This document shows, piece after piece, positions 1 to 8,354 of a stretch of DNA of 64,000 bases. The stretch is taken from NCBI GenBank assembly GCA_964645045.1, contig CAZXYZ010000053.1:8556-72555 (forward strand), given 5' to 3'. Origin of the DNA: Anammoximicrobium sp964645045. Lineage in GTDB: Bacteria; Planctomycetota; Planctomycetia; Pirellulales; Pirellulaceae. The notes under the pieces were generated by a model. It searched no databases. It saw only the letters and a list, made by a program, of their open reading frames with translations, and was not told where the DNA came from. Numbering within the stretch: position 1 is the first letter of the stretch; the number at the start of each line of letters is the position of its first letter. A program made the position numbers and the translations under genes.

Positions 1-2139
1 CGGGAGCGGCTGGACCGCTACCTGTCCGCCAAGGAATTGGCCGACGATGTCCAGCGGTACTTGGCCGACGAGCCGGTGTCCGCAATGGCCGAGCCGTGGT
101 ACACCAGAACGGGCCGCTGGGCTCGGCGGCACGCCCAGATCACCGTGGGCGCCGCGATTTTTCTGGTGTTGACCGCCGTTATCGCCACGGCCGCCTTGGT
201 GGTTACCAATCAGGCGCGGCAAGAGGCGAACGTGGCGCGGGCCGATCAGGCCCGGGCCAAGGAACAGGCCTTGGGTTGGCTGCGCGAGGCGGAACAGTTA
301 ATCGACGTGATGGCTACCGGCGTCAGCAGCGTGCTGCAAAACGTGGGCGGCGCGCAGGGACTCCGCCTGCAGTTGCTGACCAAAGCCGCTTCCGCCTACG
401 AACGGTTCGCCGAGGCCGAGTTGGCCGATCCGGACATCCGGCTGCAAGCCGGTCACGCCCAAATGCGGCTGGGCGATATCTACCGCCTGATGCAGGATCT
501 GGACAAGGCAGCCGCCGCGTTCGAGCGGGCGCGAACGATCTACACGGGGCTGCTCGACCACCCGTTTGCCAAGGACGAGCCGCGGTTGGACGCGGCCTTG
601 TGTTTGCGAAAGCTGGGCGACGTCCGGCTGGACCAGCGCCAATACGGCCAGGCGCGCCAGCACTTGACCGACGCCCAAACGCTGCTCGCTCAAGCCAAGC
701 CTTCGATCCGCAGCCGCCGTCAGGACGTCGATCTGAAAATGAGCCTGGGTTGGTTGGAACGCGATGGCGAGAATCTGGAAGAAGCCGAACGCTGGTTGCG
801 CGAAGCGGAACAGCAAGCGGCCTTGGCAGCGGCTGCCGAGGCGCCGGCTGCCGATCAGCAAGAGATCCTGGCGCAACTCGCCTTGGCCCAGAGCACGCTG
901 GGCGACGTGCTGTCGCAATTCGGCCGCCCCGCGGAGGCCATCGAATGTCTGCGCCGGTCACTGCAGACCGGCGAAAGCCTCGTTCGTCTCATGCCCAGCC
1001 ATCTGCCTTACGTGGAAGAGCTGGCGTTTGCGGAACTGAGTTTGGCTCAGGCTCTGATGCCGTTGGGAGAATGCGTCGAGGAAGAGTCGCTGCTCAAGCG
1101 CGCATCGCGGCGGTTTCACGAACTGCTGCAGCAGATGCCGACTTTTCCGCACCTGCGCGAGAACCGGGCGATCGCCGTGACGAACCTGGGTTTGCTCTAT
1201 CACCAGGCGCGGCGCAACCAGGAAGCGCGCGGATTCCTGGATGACGGCGTCGCGGAGATCGAGCGGCTGGCGGCGGCTCCGGAGGCGACGGACAGACAGT
1301 TGGAACTGCTGGCCCTGGCCTACACCGTCCGCGGCCGGATCCTCCGCGATCTGGACCTGGGGACCGAGGCGGATGTGGATTTCCGCAAGGCGCTCGGCCT
1401 GTTCACTGAGGTCTTGATTCCGAAAGATGGCGAAACGCAGGATTATCAGCGGGGCGTCGCCGCCAGTGGCCGCCATTATGCAGTCCAATTGGAGCGGATT
1501 AACCAAAGGGGCGAAGCGGAGGACGAGTACACGACCTCGATCCGGCTGCTGAAGGGTTTGCTGGAGAAGGATCCCCAGCATCGTCAAACCCTGGACGATC
1601 TCGCCTTTTGCCACGAGTACTTGGGCGACTTCTATCGCCGCCAACAAGCGCAGGAAACGGCGCGTCCCGAGTACCGTCACGCCATGGAGATTCGAGAACG
1701 GCTGCCGGAGGAGCCGGAGTACCTGGCGCGGCGGATCCGAGTGCTGCTGAAACTGGGTGGCCAGGGCGAGTTGGAGCGGGCCGCGGCGTTGGCCGAGAAA
1801 CTGGTCGGTCTCCAGCCCCAACATGCCGGTTACCAGACGCTGAAATCGCACGTCGATTATCATCGCGAATATTTCGAGAGCTGTATCCGCACCTTGGAGT
1901 CGCTGCCGGATGGGGATTTGACATCCGCGGGAGCGGAGCGGCTGTTCCTCCTGGCGATGGCCCGTCACACGCGAGGCCGCGACGGCGACCGCCAACAGGC
2001 TCGGCAGGACTACGACCTGGCTCTGAAGCAAATGCAGCGCGAGTCCGCCGGTGACGTGGCTATGATCGAACTGCGCGACGAGGCTGCCGGGCTATTGGAG
2101 ATCTCGACTGAAAAGCCCGCCGAGCCGGCGCAGCCTTGA
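1..2139 (+). CDS. Ser/Thr protein kinase, C-terminal part (5' end outside window): transmembrane segment plus TPR-like region
   Basis: The frame is open from base 1, so the gene begins upstream and 712 residues are visible. The first residues (RERLDRYLSAKELADDVQRY) match the end of planctomycete Ser/Thr kinase domains, where a D-R-Y-x-S-A motif precedes the juxtamembrane part. A hydrophobic segment at visible residues about 45-70 (VGAAIFLVLTAVIATAALVV) would anchor it in the membrane. The remaining 640 residues are helical, Ala/Leu/Glu-rich and TPR-like, as in other planctomycete kinases where this region is an extracytoplasmic sensor or scaffold. The catalytic domain is not in the window, so kinase identity rests on the junction motif and architecture. 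A TTG at 37 could act as a start but lies inside the conserved motif. Confidence 0.8.
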   Translation, partial: RERLDRYLSAKELADDVQRYLADEPVSAMAEPWYTRTGRWARRHAQITVGAAIFLVLTAVIATAALVVTNQARQEANVARADQARAKEQALGWLREAEQLIDVMATGVSSVLQNVGGAQGLRLQLLTKAASAYERFAEAELADPDIRLQAGHAQMRLGDIYRLMQDLDKAAAAFERARTIYTGLLDHPFAKDEPRLDAALCLRKLGDVRLDQRQYGQARQHLTDAQTLLAQAKPSIRSRRQDVDLKMSLGWLERDGENLEEAERWLREAEQQAALAAAAEAPAADQQEILAQLALAQSTLGDVLSQFGRPAEAIECLRRSLQTGESLVRLMPSHLPYVEELAFAELSLAQALMPLGECVEEESLLKRASRRFHELLQQMPTFPHLRENRAIAVTNLGLLYHQARRNQEARGFLDDGVAEIERLAAAPEATDRQLELLALAYTVRGRILRDLDLGTEADVDFRKALGLFTEVLIPKDGETQDYQRGVAASGRHYAVQLERINQRGEAEDEYTTSIRLLKGLLEKDPQHRQTLDDLAFCHEYLGDFYRRQQAQETARPEYRHAMEIRERLPEEPEYLARRIRVLLKLGGQGELERAAALAEKLVGLQPQHAGYQTLKSHVDYHREYFESCIRTLESLPDGDLTSAGAERLFLLAMARHTRGRDGDRQQARQDYDLALKQMQRESAGDVAMIELRDEAAGLLEISTEKPAEPAQP

Positions 2140-2140
2140 T

Positions 2141-2225
2141 CTTTCACCTAATCTTTCACCTAATCTCCTTTGGTTACTTGGCTCCAAGGCAAAAGGAAGA
2201 GATTAGGTGAAAGATTAAGTGAAAG
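2141..2225 (+). terminator. Long hairpin after the kinase gene
   Basis: The arms at 2141-2171 and 2191-2225 are inverted copies built from two repeats of a CTTTCACCTAAT unit, with a 19-base loop. It begins two bases after the kinase stop codon and precedes gspE. No long U tract follows, so it may be a terminator or a transcript-stabilising hairpin. Confidence 0.5.
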
Positions 2226-2309
2226 ATTAAGGTTCCAGGTTTCGGCGTCGCCGGTTACGTTCATTTCCGGCCGCAGGTTGCTTTCCAAAACGCAGGAGCA
2301 AGTACACCG

Positions 2310-3539
2310 ATGGCCGATCAACGTCGTGCCGACGAAACTCGACAAAGCCTCGCCCAACTGGACGCATCCGCCGCCGAGTACGCGACGCAGTTCGTCGACA
2401 CCCTGCTGACCGCCGCCCGGCAACTGGGCGTCAGCGACGTCCATCTTCAGCCGTGCCCCGAGGGATTGGACACACGATGGCGGCTGGATGGCGTGCTGCA
2501 GCCTGTCGGCCGGTTCCGCCGCGGAGCGAAATCGGATGTCATCGCGCGGCTCAAAGTCATGGCCGAACTGCTGACCTACCGGAACGACGTGCCGCAAGAG
2601 GGCCGCATCCGCAGCGGCGGGCAGGAAGTCGAGATGCGGGTCAGCACTTTTCCCACGCTGCACGGCGAACGGGCCGTGGTCCGCCTGTTCGCGGCCGAGG
2701 GGCGCTATTTGCACGTCGCAGACTTGGGACTGCCCGCGGAAGTGACGGCAACACTGGGCCGCTTGCTGGTCGAGACCTCGGGCGCCATCGTGGTCAGCGG
2801 CCCGGCGGGAACGGGCAAGACCACGACGGTCTACGCTTGCCTGCGGGAGATCGTGCGTGGATCCAGCGGACAGAAGTGCGTCGTCTCGCTCGAAGACCCG
2901 ATCGAAATGCGCGTCGACGGAGTAGCCCAGTCGCAAGTCAACGCGGCCGGAGGGTTCACCTTTGAGGCCGGCCTGCGTTCGCTGATGCGTCAGGACCCCG
3001 AGGTAATCTTGCTGGGCGAGATCCGCGATCGGCTCACCGCGGAAACGGCATTCCAAGCCGCCTTGACGGGCCATCTGCTGCTGACCACCTTTCACGCCGG
3101 CAGCGCCGCGGGGGCCGTCAGCCGGTTGAGCGACATGGGCATCGAGCCGTACCTGCTGCGGAGCGGCATCCTGGCGATCCTCAGCCAGCGGCTGGTGCGG
3201 CGGCTGTGCGGTTGTGCGCAGGAAGGTGGCGATCCGGCCCAAGCGCTGGGGCTGCCGGTCCGGCGGTTTCGCATGCCGGTGGGCTGCGGGGAGTGCCACG
3301 GTACCGGTTACAGCGGGCGGACTGTCCTGGCCGAAATGCTACAGGCCGAGGCCAGCGATCTGGGCCGGGCCATCTTGGACCGCAGCGATGCCCGGCAGTT
3401 GGAGCAGCGGGCCGTGCGGGCCGGCATGGTCACCCGCTGGCAGCGGGCCTTGGCGGCTGTCGAGGCGGGCCTTACCAGCCCGCAAGAAATTCGCCGCGTA
3501 CTGGGCTTGTCGGCTGACGCGGCGTTGGGTTCGGAGTAG
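2310..3539 (+). CDS. gspE: Type II secretion / type IV pilus assembly ATPase, GspE/PilB family
   Basis: This is the cytoplasmic hexameric ATPase that powers pseudopilus assembly. The 409-residue protein has the N2-like SDVHLQP motif, Walker A GPAGTGKTTTVYA near residue 164, an Asp box (SLEDPIE), Walker B VILLGEIRD near 231 and the His box LLTTFHAG. A C-terminal zinc site is suggested by Cys pairs near 299-301 and 326-329. It is shorter than classical GspE (about 500 aa) because the N1 domain that contacts GspL is missing, and no gspL or gspM is visible here. The ATG at 2310 directly precedes the conserved part. It is the first gene of a run that continues with three GspF-like proteins and the pseudopilins. 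Confidence 0.95.
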   Translation: MADQRRADETRQSLAQLDASAAEYATQFVDTLLTAARQLGVSDVHLQPCPEGLDTRWRLDGVLQPVGRFRRGAKSDVIARLKVMAELLTYRNDVPQEGRIRSGGQEVEMRVSTFPTLHGERAVVRLFAAEGRYLHVADLGLPAEVTATLGRLLVETSGAIVVSGPAGTGKTTTVYACLREIVRGSSGQKCVVSLEDPIEMRVDGVAQSQVNAAGGFTFEAGLRSLMRQDPEVILLGEIRDRLTAETAFQAALTGHLLLTTFHAGSAAGAVSRLSDMGIEPYLLRSGILAILSQRLVRRLCGCAQEGGDPAQALGLPVRRFRMPVGCGECHGTGYSGRTVLAEMLQAEASDLGRAILDRSDARQLEQRAVRAGMVTRWQRALAAVEAGLTSPQEIRRVLGLSADAALGSE

Positions 3540-3550
3540 AATAGCGGCCA

Positions 3551-3767
3551 GGCGAACGGCTGGCGTAAGCCCGCCGGTTATTGTCGCGAAGGCCGGCGTT
3601 AGCCCGCCGGTTATTAGCATGTTGATGCCCTTGTCCGAGGAGTCCGCAGCCGCCACCGCGGGTGAAATCAGCCGACGGGAGTGACAGACAGAGCGCGCCA
3701 GGACGATGAACCGGCGGGCTGACGCCGGCCGTTCGCCAACACCGGCGGGCTGACGCCGGCCGTTCGC
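3551..3767. repeat. Cluster of four REP-like palindromic repeats (two pairs in opposite orientation)
   Basis: Four copies of a 27-28 bp sequence with core CCGGCGGGCTnACGCCGG lie between gspE and the first gspF. Copies at about 3551-3578 and 3585-3612 are on one strand, copies at 3711-3737 and 3741-3767 on the other. Each core is itself palindromic. The head-to-head layout resembles a bacterial interspersed mosaic element. A fifth copy is at 14372-14399. Confidence 0.8.
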
Positions 3768-3798
3768 CGACACCGGGCAAGACAGAAGGAAAGAACTC

Positions 3799-4866
3799 GT
3801 GCCTCAAGCGCCCGCAACCGCCGGCTTGACCGTCACGCTGGACCAACTGGTCGCCTTGAACGACGAGATGGCGGCGTTGGCCCGCGCGGGCGTCCCGCTG
3901 GACCAGGGGTTGCTGCATGTGGGCGGCGACCTACCCGGGAAACTGGGCCGAATCAGCCGCGAACTGGGCCGGCGGCTGGAGTTGGGCGAAACGCTCGATC
4001 AGGTCCTGGGCGATGCTTCGTTCCCGCCTGCCTATCGCGCCGTGATTGTGGCCGGCATCCGGTCGGGCCGGTTGGCGGTGGCTCTGGAGGGCATTTCGGC
4101 CGCCATTCGCCGCGCAGCGGAAACACGCCGGCTGGTCGTCGTGTCCCTGCTGTACCCGTTGCTGGTCATGACACTGGCCTACGTGTTGTTTTTGTTCATG
4201 GTCGATAAGATCTTTCCCGTGATGTTGGCCATGTACCAAGACATGTTGCCCGACGGGCGGGGGTTGGGCGTGTTGCAGTGGATCGAACGGACTGCGCCGA
4301 ACTGGCTGCCGTGGCTGCCGCCGGGCGTATTGGCGATTCTGGTCGTGTGGTGGGTGCGATCGCGTTCCGTTTGGCGGCTCGAAAGCGGTCCACCACGGCG
4401 GACATTCCGGCGGTGGCGCATTCCGACGGTCGGCCGGTTATTGTACGCCGGCCGCATGGCGACGTTCGCCGACACGCTGGCGCTGTTGGTCGAGCATCGC
4501 GTGCCGTACCACGAAGCGTTGGAACTGGCGGCGGACGCCAGCGGCGACCGGAGTTTCCGCGACGTGGTGCGGCCTTTGGCGGAACGATTGGCGCAGGGCG
4601 AAACCGTGACGGTTGCAGACGCTGCGGGACTGCCGCCGCTGTTGACGTGGCTGTTTGCCGCCCGCCTGGAACAACCCCGCCTGATCAGTTGCCTGCGGCG
4701 GACGGCTGACTCGTATCGCCGGCAGGCCGAATGGCTGTCGCGCTGGCTGGCGATCTACCTGCCGTTTTGGTTGACCGTCAGCCTGGGCGGTGCCGCGACG
4801 ATCCTGTACGTATTGTCCGTGATTGGGCCCTGGTGCCGGATCCTGTACGAATTGAGCGCACCGTAA
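3799..4866 (+). CDS. gspF: Type II secretion inner-membrane platform protein, GspF family (copy 1)
   Basis: GspF/PilC proteins form the inner-membrane platform that couples the GspE ATPase to pseudopilin insertion. This 355-residue protein has two GspF-type modules: the first near residues 10-110 (GVPLDQGLLHVGGDL, SGRLAVALEGI), then TM segments near 113-135 (LYPLLVMTLAYVLFLFMV) and 170-185, a second module near 210-300, and a terminal TM segment (WLTVSLGGAATILYVLSVI). A GTG start at 3799 follows AAGGAAAG. Its stop is immediately followed by the ATG of the next gspF. It is the first of three consecutive GspF-family genes. Confidence 0.88.
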   Translation: MPQAPATAGLTVTLDQLVALNDEMAALARAGVPLDQGLLHVGGDLPGKLGRISRELGRRLELGETLDQVLGDASFPPAYRAVIVAGIRSGRLAVALEGISAAIRRAAETRRLVVVSLLYPLLVMTLAYVLFLFMVDKIFPVMLAMYQDMLPDGRGLGVLQWIERTAPNWLPWLPPGVLAILVVWWVRSRSVWRLESGPPRRTFRRWRIPTVGRLLYAGRMATFADTLALLVEHRVPYHEALELAADASGDRSFRDVVRPLAERLAQGETVTVADAAGLPPLLTWLFAARLEQPRLISCLRRTADSYRRQAEWLSRWLAIYLPFWLTVSLGGAATILYVLSVIGPWCRILYELSAP

Positions 4867-5952
4867 ATGGAAAACTCCGCATCCGATCCGCGAAACTCGA
4901 ATTCGCCGTCCAGCGAGGGCCAGCGCCGGGTGCTGTCCGCACGCACGGCGGATCTGGTCACCGCTGCCCTGGCGGACGTGACGGCCGCCGACCTGCCGTT
5001 AGCGGCTGGACTGCGCGCGGCGGCCGAGGAGTCCGCCGACCGGCGGGCCGGGGCCGAGCTTGCCTGGTTGGCGACACAAGTCGAATCCGGCCGTCCGTTG
5101 GACGAGGTCTTAATGTCGCGGCAGAGCGGCTATCCGGGCTACGCCGGCGGCTTGATTCGCGCGGCGTTGCGGACCGGTCGAGTGGGCGAAGCACTGATCG
5201 AACTGATGACCTGTCAGCGAACGCTGCGGGACATCGGGTGGTCGGTCCGAGCGTCTCTGGCGTACCCGCTGCTGTTGCTCGTGATCGCGGTGGTCATCGG
5301 TTTGGTCTTCCTCGTTGTCCTGATCGGTCCGCTGGTTGATTTGCTGGCTGGGCTCGGACTGCAACTGCCGAGCGTGACGCGGTCTCTCGTCTGGGTGCAT
5401 CAGACGGGTGTGATCTGGGCCTTTGCCTTGGCGGGAGCGGTCCTGGCGGGCGCGCTCGTGTTTCGGCTGGTGGCCGGCGCGGCGCGGTGGCGGCGGGTGC
5501 TTTCAACGGTACCATTGGTGGGCGTGCTGTGGCATTGGTCCGGCGTCGCGGAATTGGCGCGGTTGTTGGCCGTGTTGGTCGAGCAGGGTGTGCCATTGCC
5601 GGAATCGTTGCGGCTGGCGGCCGGTGTCCTGCGGGACGCGGACTTGCGTGAGGTCAGCCTCCGCTTGGCTGCGGAAGTCGAACAGGGCCGCCGGTTGTCG
5701 GAGCTGATTGCGGGCACGCCGCGTTTTCCGGCCTCGCTGGGACCCGTGGTCCGCTGGGGCGAGCAGTCGGGCCAACTGCACGAAGCGTTTCGCGTCGCGG
5801 CGGAGATGTTCGAAGGACGCGTGCAGATGAGAGCGGAGCTGGTCCGCACGATCCTTCCGCCGCTGGTGTTCGTGGCGGTGGCTGCCGGTGTGCTGTTGCT
5901 GCTGGCAGGTCTGTTATTGCCGATATTTTCGCTGATTCAATCGCTTTCGTAG
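4867..5952 (+). CDS. gspF: Type II secretion inner-membrane platform protein, GspF family (copy 2)
   Basis: The ATG starts directly after the TAA of copy 1, so the two are probably translationally coupled. The 361-residue product has an N-terminal module (LDEVLMSRQSGYPGYAGGLI, TGRVGEALIELM), a TM segment near 135-165 (LLLLVIAVVIGLVFLVVLIG), another near 180-200, a second module (LLAVLVEQGVPLPESLRLA, WGEQSGQLHEAFRVAAEMF) and a C-terminal TM segment. The two-module, three-helix layout is that of GspF/PilC. It is clearly related to copies 1 and 3 but diverged. Three such genes could build a hetero-oligomeric platform, which is inference. Confidence 0.9.
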   Translation: MENSASDPRNSNSPSSEGQRRVLSARTADLVTAALADVTAADLPLAAGLRAAAEESADRRAGAELAWLATQVESGRPLDEVLMSRQSGYPGYAGGLIRAALRTGRVGEALIELMTCQRTLRDIGWSVRASLAYPLLLLVIAVVIGLVFLVVLIGPLVDLLAGLGLQLPSVTRSLVWVHQTGVIWAFALAGAVLAGALVFRLVAGAARWRRVLSTVPLVGVLWHWSGVAELARLLAVLVEQGVPLPESLRLAAGVLRDADLREVSLRLAAEVEQGRRLSELIAGTPRFPASLGPVVRWGEQSGQLHEAFRVAAEMFEGRVQMRAELVRTILPPLVFVAVAAGVLLLLAGLLLPIFSLIQSLS

Positions 5953-5968
5953 GGTGGCCATACGGAAA

Positions 5969-6064
5969 GGGCTCAGACGTACAGAATTCAATTTTGCCGG
6001 TCCATCCGCCAACCATGTGGTACAGTCAATGCCCGGCAAAATTGAATTCTGTACGTCTGAGCCC
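5969..6064. repeat. 32-bp perfect inverted repeat inside the secretion operon
   Basis: Arms at 5969-6000 and 6033-6064 are exact reverse complements over 32 bases, separated by a 32-base spacer. The arms contain GACGTACAGAATTCAATTTT. It starts 16 bases after the stop of gspF copy 2 and ends 27 bases before copy 3. It has no U tract. It could be a mobile palindromic element or an RNA processing hairpin. Confidence 0.9.
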
Positions 6065-6091
6065 GAGAGCTGAGCAGTTGGACAACCTCTC

Positions 6092-7342
6092 ATGGAATAC
6101 ATCAACCCGTTGAATTTCCTGGGAACGGCGATCCTGGGCGCCGCGCTGCTGTGGGCCGTGAAACTGGCTTACGGCAGGCGCCGGGCGGCCAGCGACGATG
6201 TGGTCAAGCGGTTGATGCTGCTGGCCGGCTGGATGCTGCTGTTGTTGGGAACCGTGGGCGTCGTTGTGGGGCTGTCCGGACCGTTTGCGCCGGTGCCGTT
6301 GCTGGGGACCGTGGTGGCCGCGGTCGGGTACTTCAAGTATATGACAGCGGAGCGACGGGCCCTGTTATGGGCCTTGGCGGTCGCGGCGGAGAAGGGCATC
6401 CCGTTGGAGCAGGCGGCACGGGCGTTTGCCGACGAGCGCGGCGTGCAGATTGGCGTTCGTGTGTCTCATTTGGCGGACATGCTGGAATCGGGCGTGCCGC
6501 TGCCGGTCGCATTGGACTTGACGCGCAATCCGCTGCCGGCCGACGCCCTGTTGGCGGCCCGCCTGGGCCAGGTGACCGGCCGCTTGGGCCCGGCGCTGCG
6601 GATGTCGATCCGGCATAGCGAGATGTTTGACCGGACGATGCGCGAGGCGTTCGGCCAGTTGGCTTATCTGGTGGGCGTCGTTCTGGCCGGCACGATCGTG
6701 GTCAATTTTGTGATGCTCAAAATCGTGCCCGTGTACGCGAAGATGTTCGCCGAATTTGGACTCGAACTGCCGCAGGTTACCCGGTGGATCATTGCGATCG
6801 CCGGCCAGTCGGTGTACGCGATTCCGGTCGTCTACCCGGCTCTGCTGGCTCTGCTGCTGTTGCTCTGTTCGTACTTCATCCGCTGGTCGCGCTACGAATT
6901 GCCCGGCTTGAACCGATTCTGGCTGCGCAGCGACGGGGCGCTGGTCATGCGGGCGCTGTCGTTCGCCGTGCAACAGGGACGGGAACTGGGGCCGGCGGTG
7001 CGTCTGCTGGCCCAGCAGTATCCGCGGCCCAGCGTGGCGCGCCGCTTGGAGCGGGCCGTCGCGGGCATCGATCGTGGGACGGACTGGTGTGACGCCTTGC
7101 GGTCCGAGGGGCTGTTGACGGCCTCGGATACGGCGCTGCTGCAAGCGGCACAGCGGGTGGGCAACCTGGCTTGGGCCCTGGACGAAATGTCCGAGGGCAG
7201 CCTCCGCCGTTGGGCGTTCCGCTGGAAAATGCTGGTCGACATCGCCTTTCCCCTGCTGATTCTGGTGTTGGGCCTGCTGGTGATGTTCATCGTGGTCGGG
7301 CTGTTCCTTCCCTTGGTGGCACTGATTCAAGGATTGTCATGA
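6092..7342 (+). CDS. gspF: Type II secretion inner-membrane platform protein, GspF family (copy 3, extra N-terminal TM helices)
   Basis: The 416-residue protein has two additional N-terminal hydrophobic stretches (residues about 8-26 and 45-85) before the first GspF module (EKGIPLEQAARAF, LGQVTGRLGPALRMS). These are followed by paired TM helices (YLVGVVLAGTIVVNFVML and AIPVVYPALLALLLLLCSYF), a second module and a C-terminal TM helix (LLILVLGLLVMFIVVGLFLP). The C-terminus FLPLVALIQGLS resembles that of copy 2. The ATG at 6092 is used because the palindrome lies just upstream. The stop overlaps the start of the first pseudopilin gene in an ATGA. Confidence 0.88.
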   Translation: MEYINPLNFLGTAILGAALLWAVKLAYGRRRAASDDVVKRLMLLAGWMLLLLGTVGVVVGLSGPFAPVPLLGTVVAAVGYFKYMTAERRALLWALAVAAEKGIPLEQAARAFADERGVQIGVRVSHLADMLESGVPLPVALDLTRNPLPADALLAARLGQVTGRLGPALRMSIRHSEMFDRTMREAFGQLAYLVGVVLAGTIVVNFVMLKIVPVYAKMFAEFGLELPQVTRWIIAIAGQSVYAIPVVYPALLALLLLLCSYFIRWSRYELPGLNRFWLRSDGALVMRALSFAVQQGRELGPAVRLLAQQYPRPSVARRLERAVAGIDRGTDWCDALRSEGLLTASDTALLQAAQRVGNLAWALDEMSEGSLRRWAFRWKMLVDIAFPLLILVLGLLVMFIVVGLFLPLVALIQGLS

Positions 7343-7839
7343 AACGGCGATTCAACGAACGCGACCCCATGCACGTGGACCAGTCTCTCCGAGACCGGTT
7401 TCCGCGTCTCGGAGAGACGCGGCCACGTGGCCGTTCGCTGCAACGCGGGTTCACCATCACCGAGTGTCTGGTGGCCTTGGTGCTGCTGGGTGCGGCGGCG
7501 GCCTTGCTCGCCCAGACGCTCGGAGGCGTGGCCCACCAGCGGCGGGCGGCGGACCGGCAATCCTTGGCCTTGCAGGAGACCGCGAATCTGATGGAACAGC
7601 TGTTCGCGATCCCGTATGCGGAATTGACTCCCCAGCGGGCAGCGGAGTTGGGCCTGTCCGAGCTGGCCCGGCAGCAACTGCCCGGCGCCCGGCTGGAGGT
7701 TTCGGTCGCCCCCACCTCGGACGACCCGAGCGGAAAAGAAGTCCGCGTGTCCCTCCACTGGCACGACCGCAGCGGCCGGAACGGAACGCCGCTGCAGTTG
7801 ACGGCCTGGCGGCACGAGCGGGAAAGGAGCAATCCATGA
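7339..7839 (+). CDS. Pseudopilin / prepilin-type N-terminal protein (GspI/PilV-like)
   Basis: A prepilin peptidase site with the hydrophobic helix after it (RGFTITECLVALVLLGAAAA) marks this as a pseudopilin processed between Gly and Phe, with Glu at +5. The mature part is about 130 residues and has the N-terminal features of minor pilins (LQETANLMEQLF). The ATG at 7339 overlaps the previous stop (ATGA), and the next gene overlaps in the same way. The leader before the cleavage site is unusually long, about 36 residues from this start, because it includes a palindromic repeat at 7372-7429. A second in-frame ATG at 7369 is possible. GspI-like assignment comes from position and size. Confidence 0.85.
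   Translation: MKRRFNERDPMHVDQSLRDRFPRLGETRPRGRSLQRGFTITECLVALVLLGAAAALLAQTLGGVAHQRRAADRQSLALQETANLMEQLFAIPYAELTPQRAAELGLSELARQQLPGARLEVSVAPTSDDPSGKEVRVSLHWHDRSGRNGTPLQLTAWRHERERSNP
7372..7429. repeat. Palindromic repeat embedded in the pseudopilin leader coding region
   Basis: Inner arms GTCTCTCCGAGAC (7383-7395) and GTCTCGGAGAGAC (7406-7418) are exact reverse complements with a 10-base loop. Outer arms CACGTGG (7372-7378) and CCACGTG (7423-7429) extend the structure. It is translated as part of the prepilin leader if the coupled ATG at 7339 is used. Confidence 0.85.
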
Positions 7840-8354
7840 GGCAGCGTCCGCGAGGGACAACCCTGGTTGAACTGCTGGTCGTGATCACCGTGTGCAGCGC
7901 CGTGATGAGCGCCAGCGGGGTCCTGTTGCACGGCATGTATCGCGCCGACAAGGACACTCGGCTGGCAATCGCAGCCGACGCGTCCGTCGCGCGGTTTTCG
8001 CTGCAGTTCCGTCGCGACTCACATGCGGCGAAAGAAGCAAGTCTGTTGACCGACGGCGGCGGAAAGACGACGGGAATCGTCCTCCGCGCGGCGGGGCAGC
8101 CGGCGATCGAATATCGCTGGCATGGCACGGACGTTGTCCGCACGGTGAAAGAATCGGACAAAACCACGCATCGCGACTCCTTCAGGTTCGCATCCGGAAG
8201 CAGCGTCGCCTGGCACTTGCCGTCATCCGATTCGTCGCGGGTGGCGGTCCAAATCTCGCGAGTTCCGCGGCGGGGCGCCAAAATGGCCCCCCTCCCGCAG
8301 CAGCGCATTGAAGCCGTCATCGGCTTGACGCACGAGGGGAGGGTGGATTTATGA
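7836..8354 (+). CDS. Pseudopilin / prepilin-type N-terminal protein (GspJ-like)
   Basis: The 172-residue product starts MRQRPRGTTLVELLVVITVC, a short basic leader, a Gly before the cleavage point, Glu at +5 and a hydrophobic helix, which is a standard type IV prepilin signature. The rest looks like a small beta-rich minor pseudopilin domain without recognised motifs. The ATG at 7836 overlaps the preceding stop (ATGA) and is preceded by GAAAGGAG, a good ribosome binding site. It would be cleaved and methylated by a prepilin peptidase that is not in the window. Assignment as GspJ-like is by operon order. Confidence 0.85.
   Translation: MRQRPRGTTLVELLVVITVCSAVMSASGVLLHGMYRADKDTRLAIAADASVARFSLQFRRDSHAAKEASLLTDGGGKTTGIVLRAAGQPAIEYRWHGTDVVRTVKESDKTTHRDSFRFASGSSVAWHLPSSDSSRVAVQISRVPRRGAKMAPLPQQRIEAVIGLTHEGRVDL

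Noticed and set aside
7171..7338. N-terminal extension of the first pseudopilin upstream of 7339
   Set aside because: It overlaps the gspF copy 3 coding region. The ATGA overlap at 7339 is a better start and the prepilin motif lies downstream.
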